NCBI GenBank assembly: GCA_023415515.1 | Contig: JAEZKH010000131.1 | Coordinates: forward strand, 1 to 5,624 | Reading direction: 5' to 3' | Length of the DNA stretch: 5,624 bases | Source: Actinomycetes bacterium | Lineage (GTDB): Bacteria; Actinomycetota; Actinomycetes; Mycobacteriales; Mycobacteriaceae | In this document: positions 1-5,555 of the stretch, piece by piece | Numbering within the stretch: the stretch's first letter is position 1 | Layout of the letters: each line of letters starts with the position of its first letter | The notes under the pieces: generated by a model | Seen by the model: the letters and a program-made list of their open reading frames with translations, nothing else | Database searches by the model: none | Told to the model about the DNA's origin: nothing | Translations under genes and position numbers: made by a program

Positions 1-629
1 TCGAGCCGACCGCTGACGCGGAGTTCGGGCGCGTGCTCGAGAGCGATCATCGCCGCGGTATCGCGCTGGGAACGATGTTGTGCGGCAAGTCGTTCGGCGG
101 CAACAGCGGCCCGGGCGGCCAGCACGGGCGCAACGACACCCGCGATCAGCAGACACACCGCCAGCACTAGGGCGGCCGCGGTGGAGATGATCGAGATGAT
201 GATGGTGGCAGTAGTTCCGAGGATGGCCGCGACCGAAATCGGGACCACCGCACGGACGAGCACATCGGACAACTCGTCGACCGACGTACCGATGCCGCTG
301 ACCAATTCACCGGTGTGCCGCCTCATCACCGCATCGGCGGGTCCGGCCGCGAGCCGCGCATACAGCCGCTCCCTTGTGTCGGCGGCGGCCCGCAGGGCGG
401 TGTCGTGGGAGGCCAGGCGCTCGCAATAGCCCAGCACGCCTCTGGAGATGCCGAGTGCGCGGACCGCCACCGCCGCCACGGTCAGGTCGAACACCGGAGG
501 CATCTGCCAAGCCCTGGTGATCAGCCACGCCGCCACCCCAGCCAGGGCCAGCGCGCTGCCAAGTGACAGCACCCCGAACAGGATGGCCAGCAGCAGCCGG
601 GGCAGCCGCGGGCGCAGAAGATCAAACAT
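1..629 (-). CDS. cydC: CydC, ABC exporter subunit for cytochrome bd assembly (5' part only)
   Basis: CydC pairs with CydD as a heterodimeric inner-membrane ABC exporter needed to assemble cytochrome bd; thiol export and haem transport have both been proposed as its activity. The window holds 209 codons, starting at ATG 627-629 and running off the left edge. This is only the transmembrane half: hydrophobic segments lie near residues 11-38, 46-66, 124-150 and 151-172. A CERLASHDTALR stretch (69-80) and an RRHTGELVSGIGTSVDEL stretch (103-120) match the cytoplasmic-loop pattern usual in CydC-type exporters. The nucleotide-binding domain is outside the window. The ATG lies inside the end of cydD (8-nt overlap), and a GGGGAG ribosome binding site at 638-643 sits 8 nt before it, so translation is probably coupled to cydD. 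The call rests on position after cydD and on these motifs; I see no frameshift. Confidence 0.92.
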   Translation of the reverse strand, partial: MFDLLRPRLPRLLLAILFGVLSLGSALALAGVAAWLITRAWQMPPVFDLTVAAVAVRALGISRGVLGYCERLASHDTALRAAADTRERLYARLAAGPADAVMRRHTGELVSGIGTSVDELSDVLVRAVVPISVAAILGTTATIIISIISTAAALVLAVCLLIAGVVAPVLAARAAVAAERLAAQHRSQRDTAAMIALEHAPELRVSGRL

Positions 630-2226
630 CGACGAAGCTCCCCACGTGCAGAACGCGATCGCCGATGGCCAGCACCGGGTCCCGGTGGCCGACAACGACC
701 ACCGTCGCACCGGCGGCCGCGCGCGCGGTTATCGCTGACAGCACCCGGTTTTCGGTGGCGGCGTCGAGGTGAGCGGTCGGCTCGTCGAGAAGCAGTATCG
801 TGGCGCAGGACCCGAGAACACGGGCAAGCCCGAGCCGCTGTCGCTGACCGAGCGACAGGCCGACTCCGCCGCTGCCCAGCCTGGTGTCGAGGCCGTCCGG
901 AAGCCCCATCAGCACGTCATCGAAACATGCTGTCCGGCAGGCCTTATCGATATCAGTGAGAGGCCCGAAGAGTTCGAGGTTCCGCCGAACCGTACCTGGA
1001 ACGATGGCGGGACGGTGCGCAAGCCATGCGACCTGTGCCCACCACGCGGGCAGATCCAGGTCGGCTACGTCGATACCGTCGACGTAGATCCGGCCCGACG
1101 TCGGCTCGTTGAGGCCGAGAATGGCCTGCAGCAGTGTGGTTTTGCCGGCCCCGTTGGGACCCGTGATGACAGTCACCCGCCCGGGTTCGACTGAGGCTTC
1201 GAGTGCCGTGATGTCGATACGGGCGCCCGCGGCCGTGACGTGGCGCATCCCGCCGGTCGGTGATGGCAGTGCGTCGACCAGACGGAAGGCGTTGTCGGCG
1301 GCTGTCTTTCCTTCCTGTGCGGCGTGGTATGCCGCACCGACACGACGTAGCGGCCAGAACACCTCGGGTGCCAGTAGCAGCGCCGTGAGACCGGCGGTCA
1401 ACGTCATGTCGCCGTAGACCAAGCGCAGGCCAACACTCACCGCGACCAACGCGACGCCGAGGGTGGCCAGCAGCTCCAACACCAGCGACGACAGGAAGGC
1501 GATGCGCAGTGTCGCCATCGCCGAGCGTCGGTGGGCAGCGCCCAATTCGGCGATCCTCGTCGCGGAGCCACCTACGCGGCGCAGTGAACGCAGCGTCGGC
1601 AGGCCCGCGACCAGATCCAGGAGGCGCGACTGCAACGTGGCCATGGCGCGCAGGGCCGCTGCCGAGCGTTCGGAGGTCGTCATGCCGATCAACACCATGA
1701 AGATCGGGATGAGCGGCAGCGTGATCGAGACGATCAGTGCGGATCGCCAGTCGTACCAAGCGATCACGGCGACGGTGGCAGGCGTCAGGATCGCGGCGAC
1801 GAGCAACGCGGGCAGATATGCGGTGAAGTACAGCCGCAAACCGTCCAGACCGCGGGTGACGAGTACGGCCGCGTCGTCGCGGCGCTCCGCCAGTTGGCGT
1901 GGCGGCGACGATGTCGTCGCCGTCAGCACCGACCGGCTGAGATCGGCGATCACCTGGCTTGCCCCGCGCTGGGCAAGCCGACCCTGGCCCCAGGTGACCA
2001 AAGTGCGCAATACCCATAGCAGCAACAGAAGCGACAGCGGTCCGACCAGTCGACTCATACTGCGCGCTTCCGGATCGGTGATCACCCGGGCCACGATGTC
2101 GGCGAGCACGACTGCAGCGGCGATCGTGGCGCCGGCGATCAGCACACCGCATCCGGTCGACAACACCAGGAAGCGGCGCATCGCTGTCGATATGCGCCAA
2201 AGGCGCGGGTCGACAGGACCCTTCAC
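622..2226 (-). CDS. cydD: CydD, ABC exporter subunit for cytochrome bd assembly
   Basis: CydD is the partner of CydC in the exporter required for cytochrome bd maturation. The protein has 534 residues, near the usual mycobacterial length. Residues about 15-310 form the membrane domain, with hydrophobic stretches near 18-46, 60-78, 135-156, 163-182, 244-267 and 275-290. The ATPase domain follows: Walker A GPNGAGKT (356-363), signature LSLGQ (457-461), Walker B ILLLDEPT (477-484), D-loop HLD (486-488) and switch His514. Two positions differ from the textbook ABC pattern: the signature is LSLGQ rather than LSGGQ, and the Q-loop reads WLAHRP (401-406), with His where Gln is usual. The frame is open upstream to an ATG at 2349, but that would overlap cydB by 127 nt. 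The GTG at 2224-2226 overlaps the cydB stop by 4 nt and starts VKGPVDPRLW, which looks like the natural N-terminus. Confidence 0.95.
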   Translation of the reverse strand: MKGPVDPRLWRISTAMRRFLVLSTGCGVLIAGATIAAAVVLADIVARVITDPEARSMSRLVGPLSLLLLLWVLRTLVTWGQGRLAQRGASQVIADLSRSVLTATTSSPPRQLAERRDDAAVLVTRGLDGLRLYFTAYLPALLVAAILTPATVAVIAWYDWRSALIVSITLPLIPIFMVLIGMTTSERSAAALRAMATLQSRLLDLVAGLPTLRSLRRVGGSATRIAELGAAHRRSAMATLRIAFLSSLVLELLATLGVALVAVSVGLRLVYGDMTLTAGLTALLLAPEVFWPLRRVGAAYHAAQEGKTAADNAFRLVDALPSPTGGMRHVTAAGARIDITALEASVEPGRVTVITGPNGAGKTTLLQAILGLNEPTSGRIYVDGIDVADLDLPAWWAQVAWLAHRPAIVPGTVRRNLELFGPLTDIDKACRTACFDDVLMGLPDGLDTRLGSGGVGLSLGQRQRLGLARVLGSCATILLLDEPTAHLDAATENRVLSAITARAAAGATVVVVGHRDPVLAIGDRVLHVGSFVDV

Positions 2227-3272
2227 GTGAGCTGCCGTGACAGTCCGATCGAGGCGGGGATGGCGTCTGCGGTGATCCTTCGGCGGAACACCCAGTATGT
2301 CCACGACTGGTATGCGAGGACCAACGGCAACAGCGTCAGCGAGGCCCACGACATGATCGCCAGCGTGTACGGAGTCGACGAACCGTTGTAGATCGTCACG
2401 CTCCAGTCGGGATTCAGCGTGGACGGCAACAGATTCGGATACATGGCGCCGAACAGCAGCACGACAACGGAGGCGACCACCACCATCGTCGATACGAACG
2501 CCCAGCCCTCACGGCGACGGGTCACCATGAGCGCCACCGCCGTCAGCAGGGCGACCACGGCGATTCCCAGCGGTAGCCATGTCCATGTCTTGCCATGCGC
2601 CAGTTGCGTCCACAGTCCGAACCCGCCCGCGAACACGATGGCCGGTAAGGACAGCACGCGGGCAAAGCGGAATGCGTCGTCGCGCACCGGTCCTGCGGTC
2701 TTCAAGGCCAGGAACACCGATCCGTAGAACGCGAACAGTGACGCCGTAGCGAGGCCGCCGAGGATCGTGTATGCGTTGAGCACGTCGCCGATCGCCAGAT
2801 GCGCCTGACCGTCGGCGTCGATCGGCAAACCCCGCACCAGGATTGCGAACGCGACACCCCACAGGATCGCGGGCAGCCAGGATCCGACCGCGATACCGGC
2901 GTCCGCCCAGGTGCGCCAACGGGTGTCGTCGATCTTGCCGCGCCATTCAATGCCGCAGACCCGCACGATCATCCCGACCAGGATGGCCAGCAAGGGCAGA
3001 TACAGCGCCGAAAACACCGTGGCGTACCAGACGGGGAACGCGGCGAACATGGCTGCGCCCGCGGTGATCAGCCAAACCTCATTGGCATCCCACACGGGGC
3101 CGATGGTGTTCAGCGCGGCGCGCCTGCGTTGCTCGGGATCCGCACCACTGGCCTTGCCAGCTCTTCCGAACCCACCCATCAGCATGCCGACCCCGAAGTC
3201 GAACCCCTCGAGGAGCACGAAGCCGAGAAAGAGCGCCGCGATGAGGACGAACCACAACTCTTGTAGGCCCAT
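2223..3272 (-). CDS. cydB: Cytochrome bd menaquinol oxidase subunit II (CydB)
   Basis: CydB is the second integral-membrane subunit of cytochrome bd oxidase. It packs against CydA and stabilises the haem-bearing subunit; it carries no haem ligands of its own in known structures. The protein has 349 residues, the normal size for an actinobacterial CydB. Family hallmarks are the N-terminal LLEGFDFGVGML (20-31), GPVWDANEVWLI (58-69), the Tyr-Pro in AMYPNLLPS (276-284) and about nine hydrophobic segments spread from residue 7 to 328. The ATG at 3270-3272 is supported by a perfect AGGAGG at 3278-3283, which overlaps the cydA stop codon (3282-3284). Translation of the two oxidase subunits is therefore very likely coupled. 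The gene ends in a 4-nt overlap with the GTG start of cydD. No anomaly is seen. Confidence 0.97.
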   Translation of the reverse strand: MGLQELWFVLIAALFLGFVLLEGFDFGVGMLMGGFGRAGKASGADPEQRRRAALNTIGPVWDANEVWLITAGAAMFAAFPVWYATVFSALYLPLLAILVGMIVRVCGIEWRGKIDDTRWRTWADAGIAVGSWLPAILWGVAFAILVRGLPIDADGQAHLAIGDVLNAYTILGGLATASLFAFYGSVFLALKTAGPVRDDAFRFARVLSLPAIVFAGGFGLWTQLAHGKTWTWLPLGIAVVALLTAVALMVTRRREGWAFVSTMVVVASVVVLLFGAMYPNLLPSTLNPDWSVTIYNGSSTPYTLAIMSWASLTLLPLVLAYQSWTYWVFRRRITADAIPASIGLSRQLT

Positions 3273-3281
3273 TACAACCTC

Positions 3282-4742
3282 CTAGTACGCGAACGACAGC
3301 GGAGCGACGTCCTCGTCGTCTGGTGACGGCGGCGGTACTGGTTCGGAGTCGTGTTCTTGCGGCCCTTCGATGACGTACCGGCGCATCAACCAGAACCAGA
3401 TCACCCCTAGCACGCCGTACAGCAGCGTGAAGATGGTCAGCGACAGCACTACCATGCCTGCGGCGTGATCGGATACGCCCTGCTGCACGGTCATTCGGAC
3501 GAACTGGTCACCCGTCGGGTTGGGCACCACCACCCAGGGCTGCCTGCCCATCTCGGTGAAGATCCAGCCCGCGGAGTTGGCCAGAAACGGCGTTGGCAGT
3601 GTGATCAATGCCAACCAGCCGAACCAGCGTTGGTCGGGTATCCGTCCGCGACGCGTGAGCCACAGCGCGGCGAGCGCAAAGACGACGGGCACGAGCAGGA
3701 AGCCGATCATCGCCCGAAACGCCCAATAAGTCACGAACAGGTTGGGCCGGTAGTCACCGGGGCCGAACTTCTGTTCGTAGGATCGCTGGAGATCGACGAC
3801 GCCCTGCAGGGTGACACCGCTGATCCTGGATTCGGCCAGGAACGGCAGCACGTAGGGCACCTGTATGACGTGCGTGACGCTGTCACAGTTGTTGTGGGTG
3901 CCGACGGTGAGGATCGAGAAATCCGGATCTGTCTCGGTGTGACACAACGACTCTGCCGATGCCATCTTCATGGGTTGCTGGACGAACATCAGCTTGCCCT
4001 GGATATCGCCGGTGAAGAACAGCACCCCAGCGGCCACGAGGGCGACCAGGCTGCCCGCGATGGTCGCGGGCCGGTACATGGTGCGTGCCTCGTCGGTTTC
4101 GTCCGCCCGCTTGTGGGAGCGCACCATCAGCCAGGCACTCACCCCCGCGACGAAGACGGCCGCGGTGAGGAATGATCCGGCCACGACGTGCAGGAACGCC
4201 CAGATCGTGGTGTTGTTGGTCAGCAGGGCGCCGAAGTCGACGAGTTCCGCGCGGCCGGCCTCCGGATTGTATTTTGCGCCAACGGGATGCTGCATGAACG
4301 AGTTCGCTGCGACGATGAAGTATGCCGAGGCGTTGACCCCGAACGCGACGATCCAGATGCACGCGAGGTGGACGAGGCGCGGTAGGCGGGTCCAGCCGAA
4401 GATCCACAGGCCGATGAACGTCGACTCGAAGAAGAAGGCGACCAGCCCTTCGAACGCGAGCGGTGCGCCGAAGATGTCGCCGACGAAGCGAGAATATTCA
4501 CTCCAGTTCATCCCGAACTGGAATTCCTGCACGATGCCGGTGGCGACGCCGATCGCGAAGTTGATCAGGAACAGCTTCCCGAAGAACCTCGTCAGCCGGT
4601 ACCACCCAGGATTGCCGGTGACGACCCACGCCGTCTGCATGGCGGCGAGGAGCGGAGCCAGCCCAATGGTGAGGGGCACGAATATGAAGTGATAAACGGT
4701 GGTGATTCCGAACTGCCATCGCGATACGTCGAGCGCGTCCAT
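3282..4742 (-). CDS. cydA: Cytochrome bd menaquinol oxidase subunit I (CydA)
   Basis: CydA carries haems b558, b595 and d and oxidises menaquinol while reducing oxygen to water at the cytoplasmic membrane. It has 486 residues. By alignment with E. coli CydA, the haem ligands are His18 (E. coli His19), His185 (His186) and Met345 (Met393, in AFRAMIGF). The proton-path glutamates are Glu98 and Glu106. Quinol-loop residues are Lys259 and Glu264 within QQPMKMASAE. The C-terminal GWIFTEMGRQPW block (392-403) is intact. The gap between the quinol loop and Met345 is short, as in the short-Q-loop class. Cys267 and Cys286 in the quinol loop correspond to the pair reported as a disulphide in mycobacterial bd structures. 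The C-terminal tail (458-482) is acidic and proline-rich. The ATG at 4740-4742 follows a strong ribosome binding site at 4748-4757. It is the first gene of the cydABDC operon. Confidence 0.97.
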   Translation of the reverse strand: MDALDVSRWQFGITTVYHFIFVPLTIGLAPLLAAMQTAWVVTGNPGWYRLTRFFGKLFLINFAIGVATGIVQEFQFGMNWSEYSRFVGDIFGAPLAFEGLVAFFFESTFIGLWIFGWTRLPRLVHLACIWIVAFGVNASAYFIVAANSFMQHPVGAKYNPEAGRAELVDFGALLTNNTTIWAFLHVVAGSFLTAAVFVAGVSAWLMVRSHKRADETDEARTMYRPATIAGSLVALVAAGVLFFTGDIQGKLMFVQQPMKMASAESLCHTETDPDFSILTVGTHNNCDSVTHVIQVPYVLPFLAESRISGVTLQGVVDLQRSYEQKFGPGDYRPNLFVTYWAFRAMIGFLLVPVVFALAALWLTRRGRIPDQRWFGWLALITLPTPFLANSAGWIFTEMGRQPWVVVPNPTGDQFVRMTVQQGVSDHAAGMVVLSLTIFTLLYGVLGVIWFWLMRRYVIEGPQEHDSEPVPPPSPDDEDVAPLSFAY

Positions 4743-4747
4743 GTCAA

Positions 4748-4757
4748 CCCCTCCCCT
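4748..4757 (-). promoter_or_regulatory. cydA ribosome binding site
   Basis: On the minus strand an AGGGGAGGGG purine tract ends 5 nt before the cydA ATG. A second purine run (GGGAGGG) lies just upstream of it. The tract fixes the ATG at 4740-4742 as the start and places it 11 nt beyond the base of the stem-loop at 4768-4798. Confidence 0.8.
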
Positions 4758-4767
4758 GGTTGCCCTC

Positions 4768-4798
4768 CCGGCCTACGGCCGTGCGTAGTAGGAGCCGG
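4768..4798 (-). repeat. Stem-loop in the cydA 5' leader
   Basis: Read on the minus strand, CCGG (4795-4798) pairs with CCGG (4768-4771) and CCTAC (4788-4792) pairs with GTAGG (4772-4776). This gives a 9-bp stem with a 2-nt bulge (CT) on one side and an 11-nt loop. Two smaller helices in the same bases compete with it: CGGCC/GGCCG at 4769-4773/4777-4781 and CTACG/CGTAG at 4773-4777/4784-4788. No U-tract follows, so it is not a typical intrinsic terminator. A role in cydA translation or mRNA stability is inference. Confidence 0.45.
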
Positions 4799-4814
4799 TG
4801 TGCGTGAGCCCACT
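4799..4814. promoter_or_regulatory. Weak Crp-like palindrome upstream of cydA
   Basis: TGTGCGTGAGCCCACT matches seven of the ten defined positions of the mycobacterial Crp consensus TGTGA-N6-TCACA with the right 6-nt spacer. Activation of mycobacterial cyd genes by Crp is established in M. smegmatis, which makes the region a sensible place for a site. The match is imperfect and the site lies only 57 nt from the cydA start, so it may be fortuitous or inside the transcript. Confidence 0.25.
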
Positions 4815-4864
4815 GCTGCCTGTTGTTCCGGTGGCCAGTGCCGATTTCCGAAGGTGCGGCAGCA

Positions 4865-4903
4865 TGCTCGGTTGAGCAGGACCTTCCATACTTCGAATGG
4901 TCC
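4865..4903 (-). repeat. Two adjacent small hairpins in the cydA upstream region
   Basis: TGCTC (4865-4869) and GAGCA (4874-4878) form a perfect 5-bp stem with a 4-nt loop. Immediately beside it, GGACC (4879-4883) and GGTCC (4899-4903) are inverted copies enclosing a second inverted pair, CCAT/ATGG (4886-4889/4897-4900). The two pairings of the second element are mutually exclusive at 4899-4900. They could be structure in a long cydA leader, but elements this short also occur by chance. Confidence 0.25.
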
Positions 4904-4954
4904 CACAATGAGAATGCCGAGGTTCCAATATTGGCGCTTCGTATGCAAACCGTG

Positions 4955-5017
4955 TCATTGAAACGCGATGGAATTCATCGGCCGTTCGTGATCCCCTTCC
5001 GCTGCGTATGTCGCCAT
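4955..5017 (-). other. Possible 20-codon leader ORF upstream of cydA
   Basis: ATG at 5015-5017 is preceded by AGAGGGA (5023-5029) at the ideal 5-nt spacing, and the frame closes at TGA 4955-4957. That stop overlaps the ATG of the next frame (4956-4958). The 20-residue product is hydrophilic and not recognisable; it has no regulatory run of Cys, Trp or His. A weak promoter-like pair (TTGAGC 5047-5052, TAGAGG 5025-5030, 16-nt spacer) would put transcription start close to this ATG. The ribosome binding site is the main support. Confidence 0.22.
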
Positions 5018-5131
5018 TGACGTCCCTCTAGCAGCGCTTCGCGCTCGCTCAACGAGGCAGTCAGCGCAGGGCACCGTGCGACGTGAATGTCAAGGCCGCC
5101 GAGGGAAACTGTGGCGCATGACGAGCGTGTT

Positions 5132-5163
5132 TGCCGCTCCCGGCGCGCTGCTCGCGAGCGGCA
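5132..5163. repeat. Perfect 8-bp inverted repeat with 16-nt loop
   Basis: TGCCGCTC (5132-5139) is repeated in inverted form as GAGCGGCA (5156-5163), enclosing a GC-rich 16-nt loop. No T-run follows on either strand, so a classical intrinsic terminator is not supported. It lies between the possible -10 box at 5232-5237 and cydA, so it would be in the leader if that promoter is used. Confidence 0.3.
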
Positions 5164-5231
5164 CCAACAGGACCGACCGCAAACACCCGGAAGCGAAAAA
5201 GAATTCGGAAAGCCGATCGTCGACGCCAACA

Positions 5232-5237
5232 ATTTTA
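5232..5237 (-). promoter_or_regulatory. Possible -10 box for leftward (cydA) transcription
   Basis: On the minus strand, TAAAAT fits the mycobacterial TANNNT -10 pattern and is the only strict match I found on that strand in the AT-richer patch between about 5190 and 5310. No good -35 element lies 16-19 nt upstream. Transcription starting near 5225 would give a leader of roughly 480 nt, which is long for cydA. The call rests on composition and the hexamer alone. Confidence 0.2.
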
Positions 5238-5363
5238 AAGCCCGAACGAATTCAAATACCCCAGCACCAAGATCGTCGGTTTCGATGTCGAATTGATGAA
5301 TGCAATCGCCGGAACTCCGCCCACCAGGCGCAGTACCACGATTCGGACTCCGCCAAGACCATC

Positions 5364-5378
5364 CCGTCGAGTCGACGG
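5364..5378. promoter_or_regulatory. Perfect 7-bp inverted repeat, operator-like
   Basis: CCGTCGA-G-TCGACGG is a perfect 7+7 inverted repeat around one central base. It lies about 60 nt upstream of the possible rightward -10 box and in the middle of the divergent region. Compact palindromes of this size are typical of dimeric repressor sites. GC-rich DNA also produces such words by chance, and no regulator is encoded in the window. Confidence 0.3.
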
Positions 5379-5414
5379 CGGACCTACACGCGGCCCTCAT
5401 CGGCCGACGCGGGA

Positions 5415-5434
5415 CAGACAGAACAGTTCGTCTG
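5415..5434. promoter_or_regulatory. Imperfect inverted repeat overlapping a possible rightward promoter
   Basis: CAGAC-A-GAAC-A-GTTC-GTCTG is a 9-bp inverted repeat interrupted by one unpaired A in the left arm. The core GAAC-A-GTTC resembles the arms of the mycobacterial LexA box, but that box has four bases between the arms and this has one, so LexA is not supported. The repeat ends 6 nt before a TAGGCT -10-like hexamer and would cover the -35 position, as a repressor site would. Confidence 0.3.
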
Positions 5435-5440
5435 ACTTGG

Positions 5441-5446
5441 TAGGCT
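5441..5446 (+). promoter_or_regulatory. Possible -10 box for rightward transcription
   Basis: TAGGCT fits the TANNNT pattern of mycobacterial housekeeping -10 elements and lies about 74 nt upstream of the ATG at 5520, which has its own ribosome binding site. No consensus -35 is seen 16-19 nt upstream; that place is taken by the inverted repeat at 5415-5434. Confidence 0.28.
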
Positions 5447-5506
5447 GGCCGCAGGACGGATGTGGCGTCGCAGCGTCGAACGCCGCTCGACCACCGCCAT
5501 GCGTCC

Positions 5507-5513
5507 GAAAGGA
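5507..5513 (+). promoter_or_regulatory. Ribosome binding site of the rightward start at 5520
   Basis: GAAAGGA is followed by a 6-nt spacer and then ATG at 5520-5522. The match and spacing are as good as those of the cyd genes, which suggests a real translation start on the plus strand and not a chance ATG. Confidence 0.4.
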
Positions 5514-5519
5514 CTCTCA

Positions 5520-5555
5520 ATGAAGAAGTCAAGCCGCGGCGGTGATCGGGGGTGA
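5520..5555 (+). pseudogene. Start of a rightward gene, probably cut off by an insertion sequence
   Basis: From the ATG at 5520, after a good ribosome binding site, the frame reads Met-Lys-Lys-Ser-Ser and then Arg/Gly-rich codons to a TGA at 5553-5555. From 5529 on, these bases are also the end of the leftward transposase frame, so the frame is read into mobile DNA after the first few codons. The plausible reading is that the first codons of a gene divergent from cydA survive here and the rest was displaced by the insertion. The identity of that gene cannot be told. Alternatively the ATG belongs to the terminal non-coding part of the insertion sequence, or the short frame is meaningless. Confidence 0.3.

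Larger units (their letters stand above)
4773..4958 (-). other. Upstream ORF of 61 codons in frame with cydA (doubtful)
   Basis: This frame begins at ATG 4956-4958 and ends at TAG 4773-4775, 30 nt before the cydA ATG and in the same frame. The ATG overlaps the stop of a shorter frame (4955-5017) as ATGA, a layout often seen in translational coupling. No ribosome binding site of its own is visible. Its first half uses many A/T-ending codons, unlike the cyd genes, and the product shows no recognisable domain or membrane segment. It may be a chance open frame or a leader peptide. Confidence 0.15.
4743..5528. other. Divergent intergenic region between cydA and the transposase fragment
   Basis: I see no convincing protein gene in these 786 nt. 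The longest open frames (minus 4975-5532, plus 5076-5435) have no ribosome binding site, no recognisable domain and low-complexity Arg/Ser-rich translations of the kind GC-rich DNA gives by chance. The half next to cydA carries leader-like structure and small upstream frames. About 5190-5310 is noticeably richer in A and T than the cyd genes. The right part carries two inverted repeats, a possible rightward promoter, and a ribosome binding site with an ATG at its end. It probably holds the cydA promoter and the promoter of a gene reading the other way. Confidence 0.6.

Noticed and set aside
1463..2230. 255-codon open frame on the plus strand opposite cydD
   Set aside because: It is antisense to an unmistakable ABC transporter gene, and its Arg/Ser/Thr-rich product is a typical shadow of GC-rich coding DNA.
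2227..2349. Upstream extension of cydD to an ATG at 2349
   Set aside because: It would overlap cydB by 127 nt and adds 41 residues unlike CydD N-termini; the GTG at 2226 overlapping the cydB stop is a better start.
3875..3887. GTGAC-GCT-GTCAC palindrome resembling a Crp site
   Set aside because: It is inside cydA coding sequence and has five rather than six bases between the GTGA and TCAC halves; it is explained by codons for conserved residues of the quinol loop.
3465..4175. 236-codon open frame on the plus strand opposite cydA
   Set aside because: Antisense shadow of cydA, whose haem and quinol residues are all intact on the other strand.
5033..5045. AGCGC-TTC-GCGCT hairpin as a terminator
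   Set aside because: Only 5 bp with a 3-nt loop and no T-run on either side; more likely chance in GC-rich DNA.
5076..5435. 119-codon open frame on the plus strand in the intergenic region
   Set aside because: No ribosome binding site, hydrophilic low-complexity product with no recognisable motif, and it crosses both palindromes.
4975..5532. 185-codon open frame on the minus strand in the intergenic region
   Set aside because: It has no ribosome binding site, its N-terminal half is Arg/Ser/Trp-rich without a domain, and it begins across the end of the transposase frame. A middle stretch looks somewhat protein-like, but so does another frame of the same bases.
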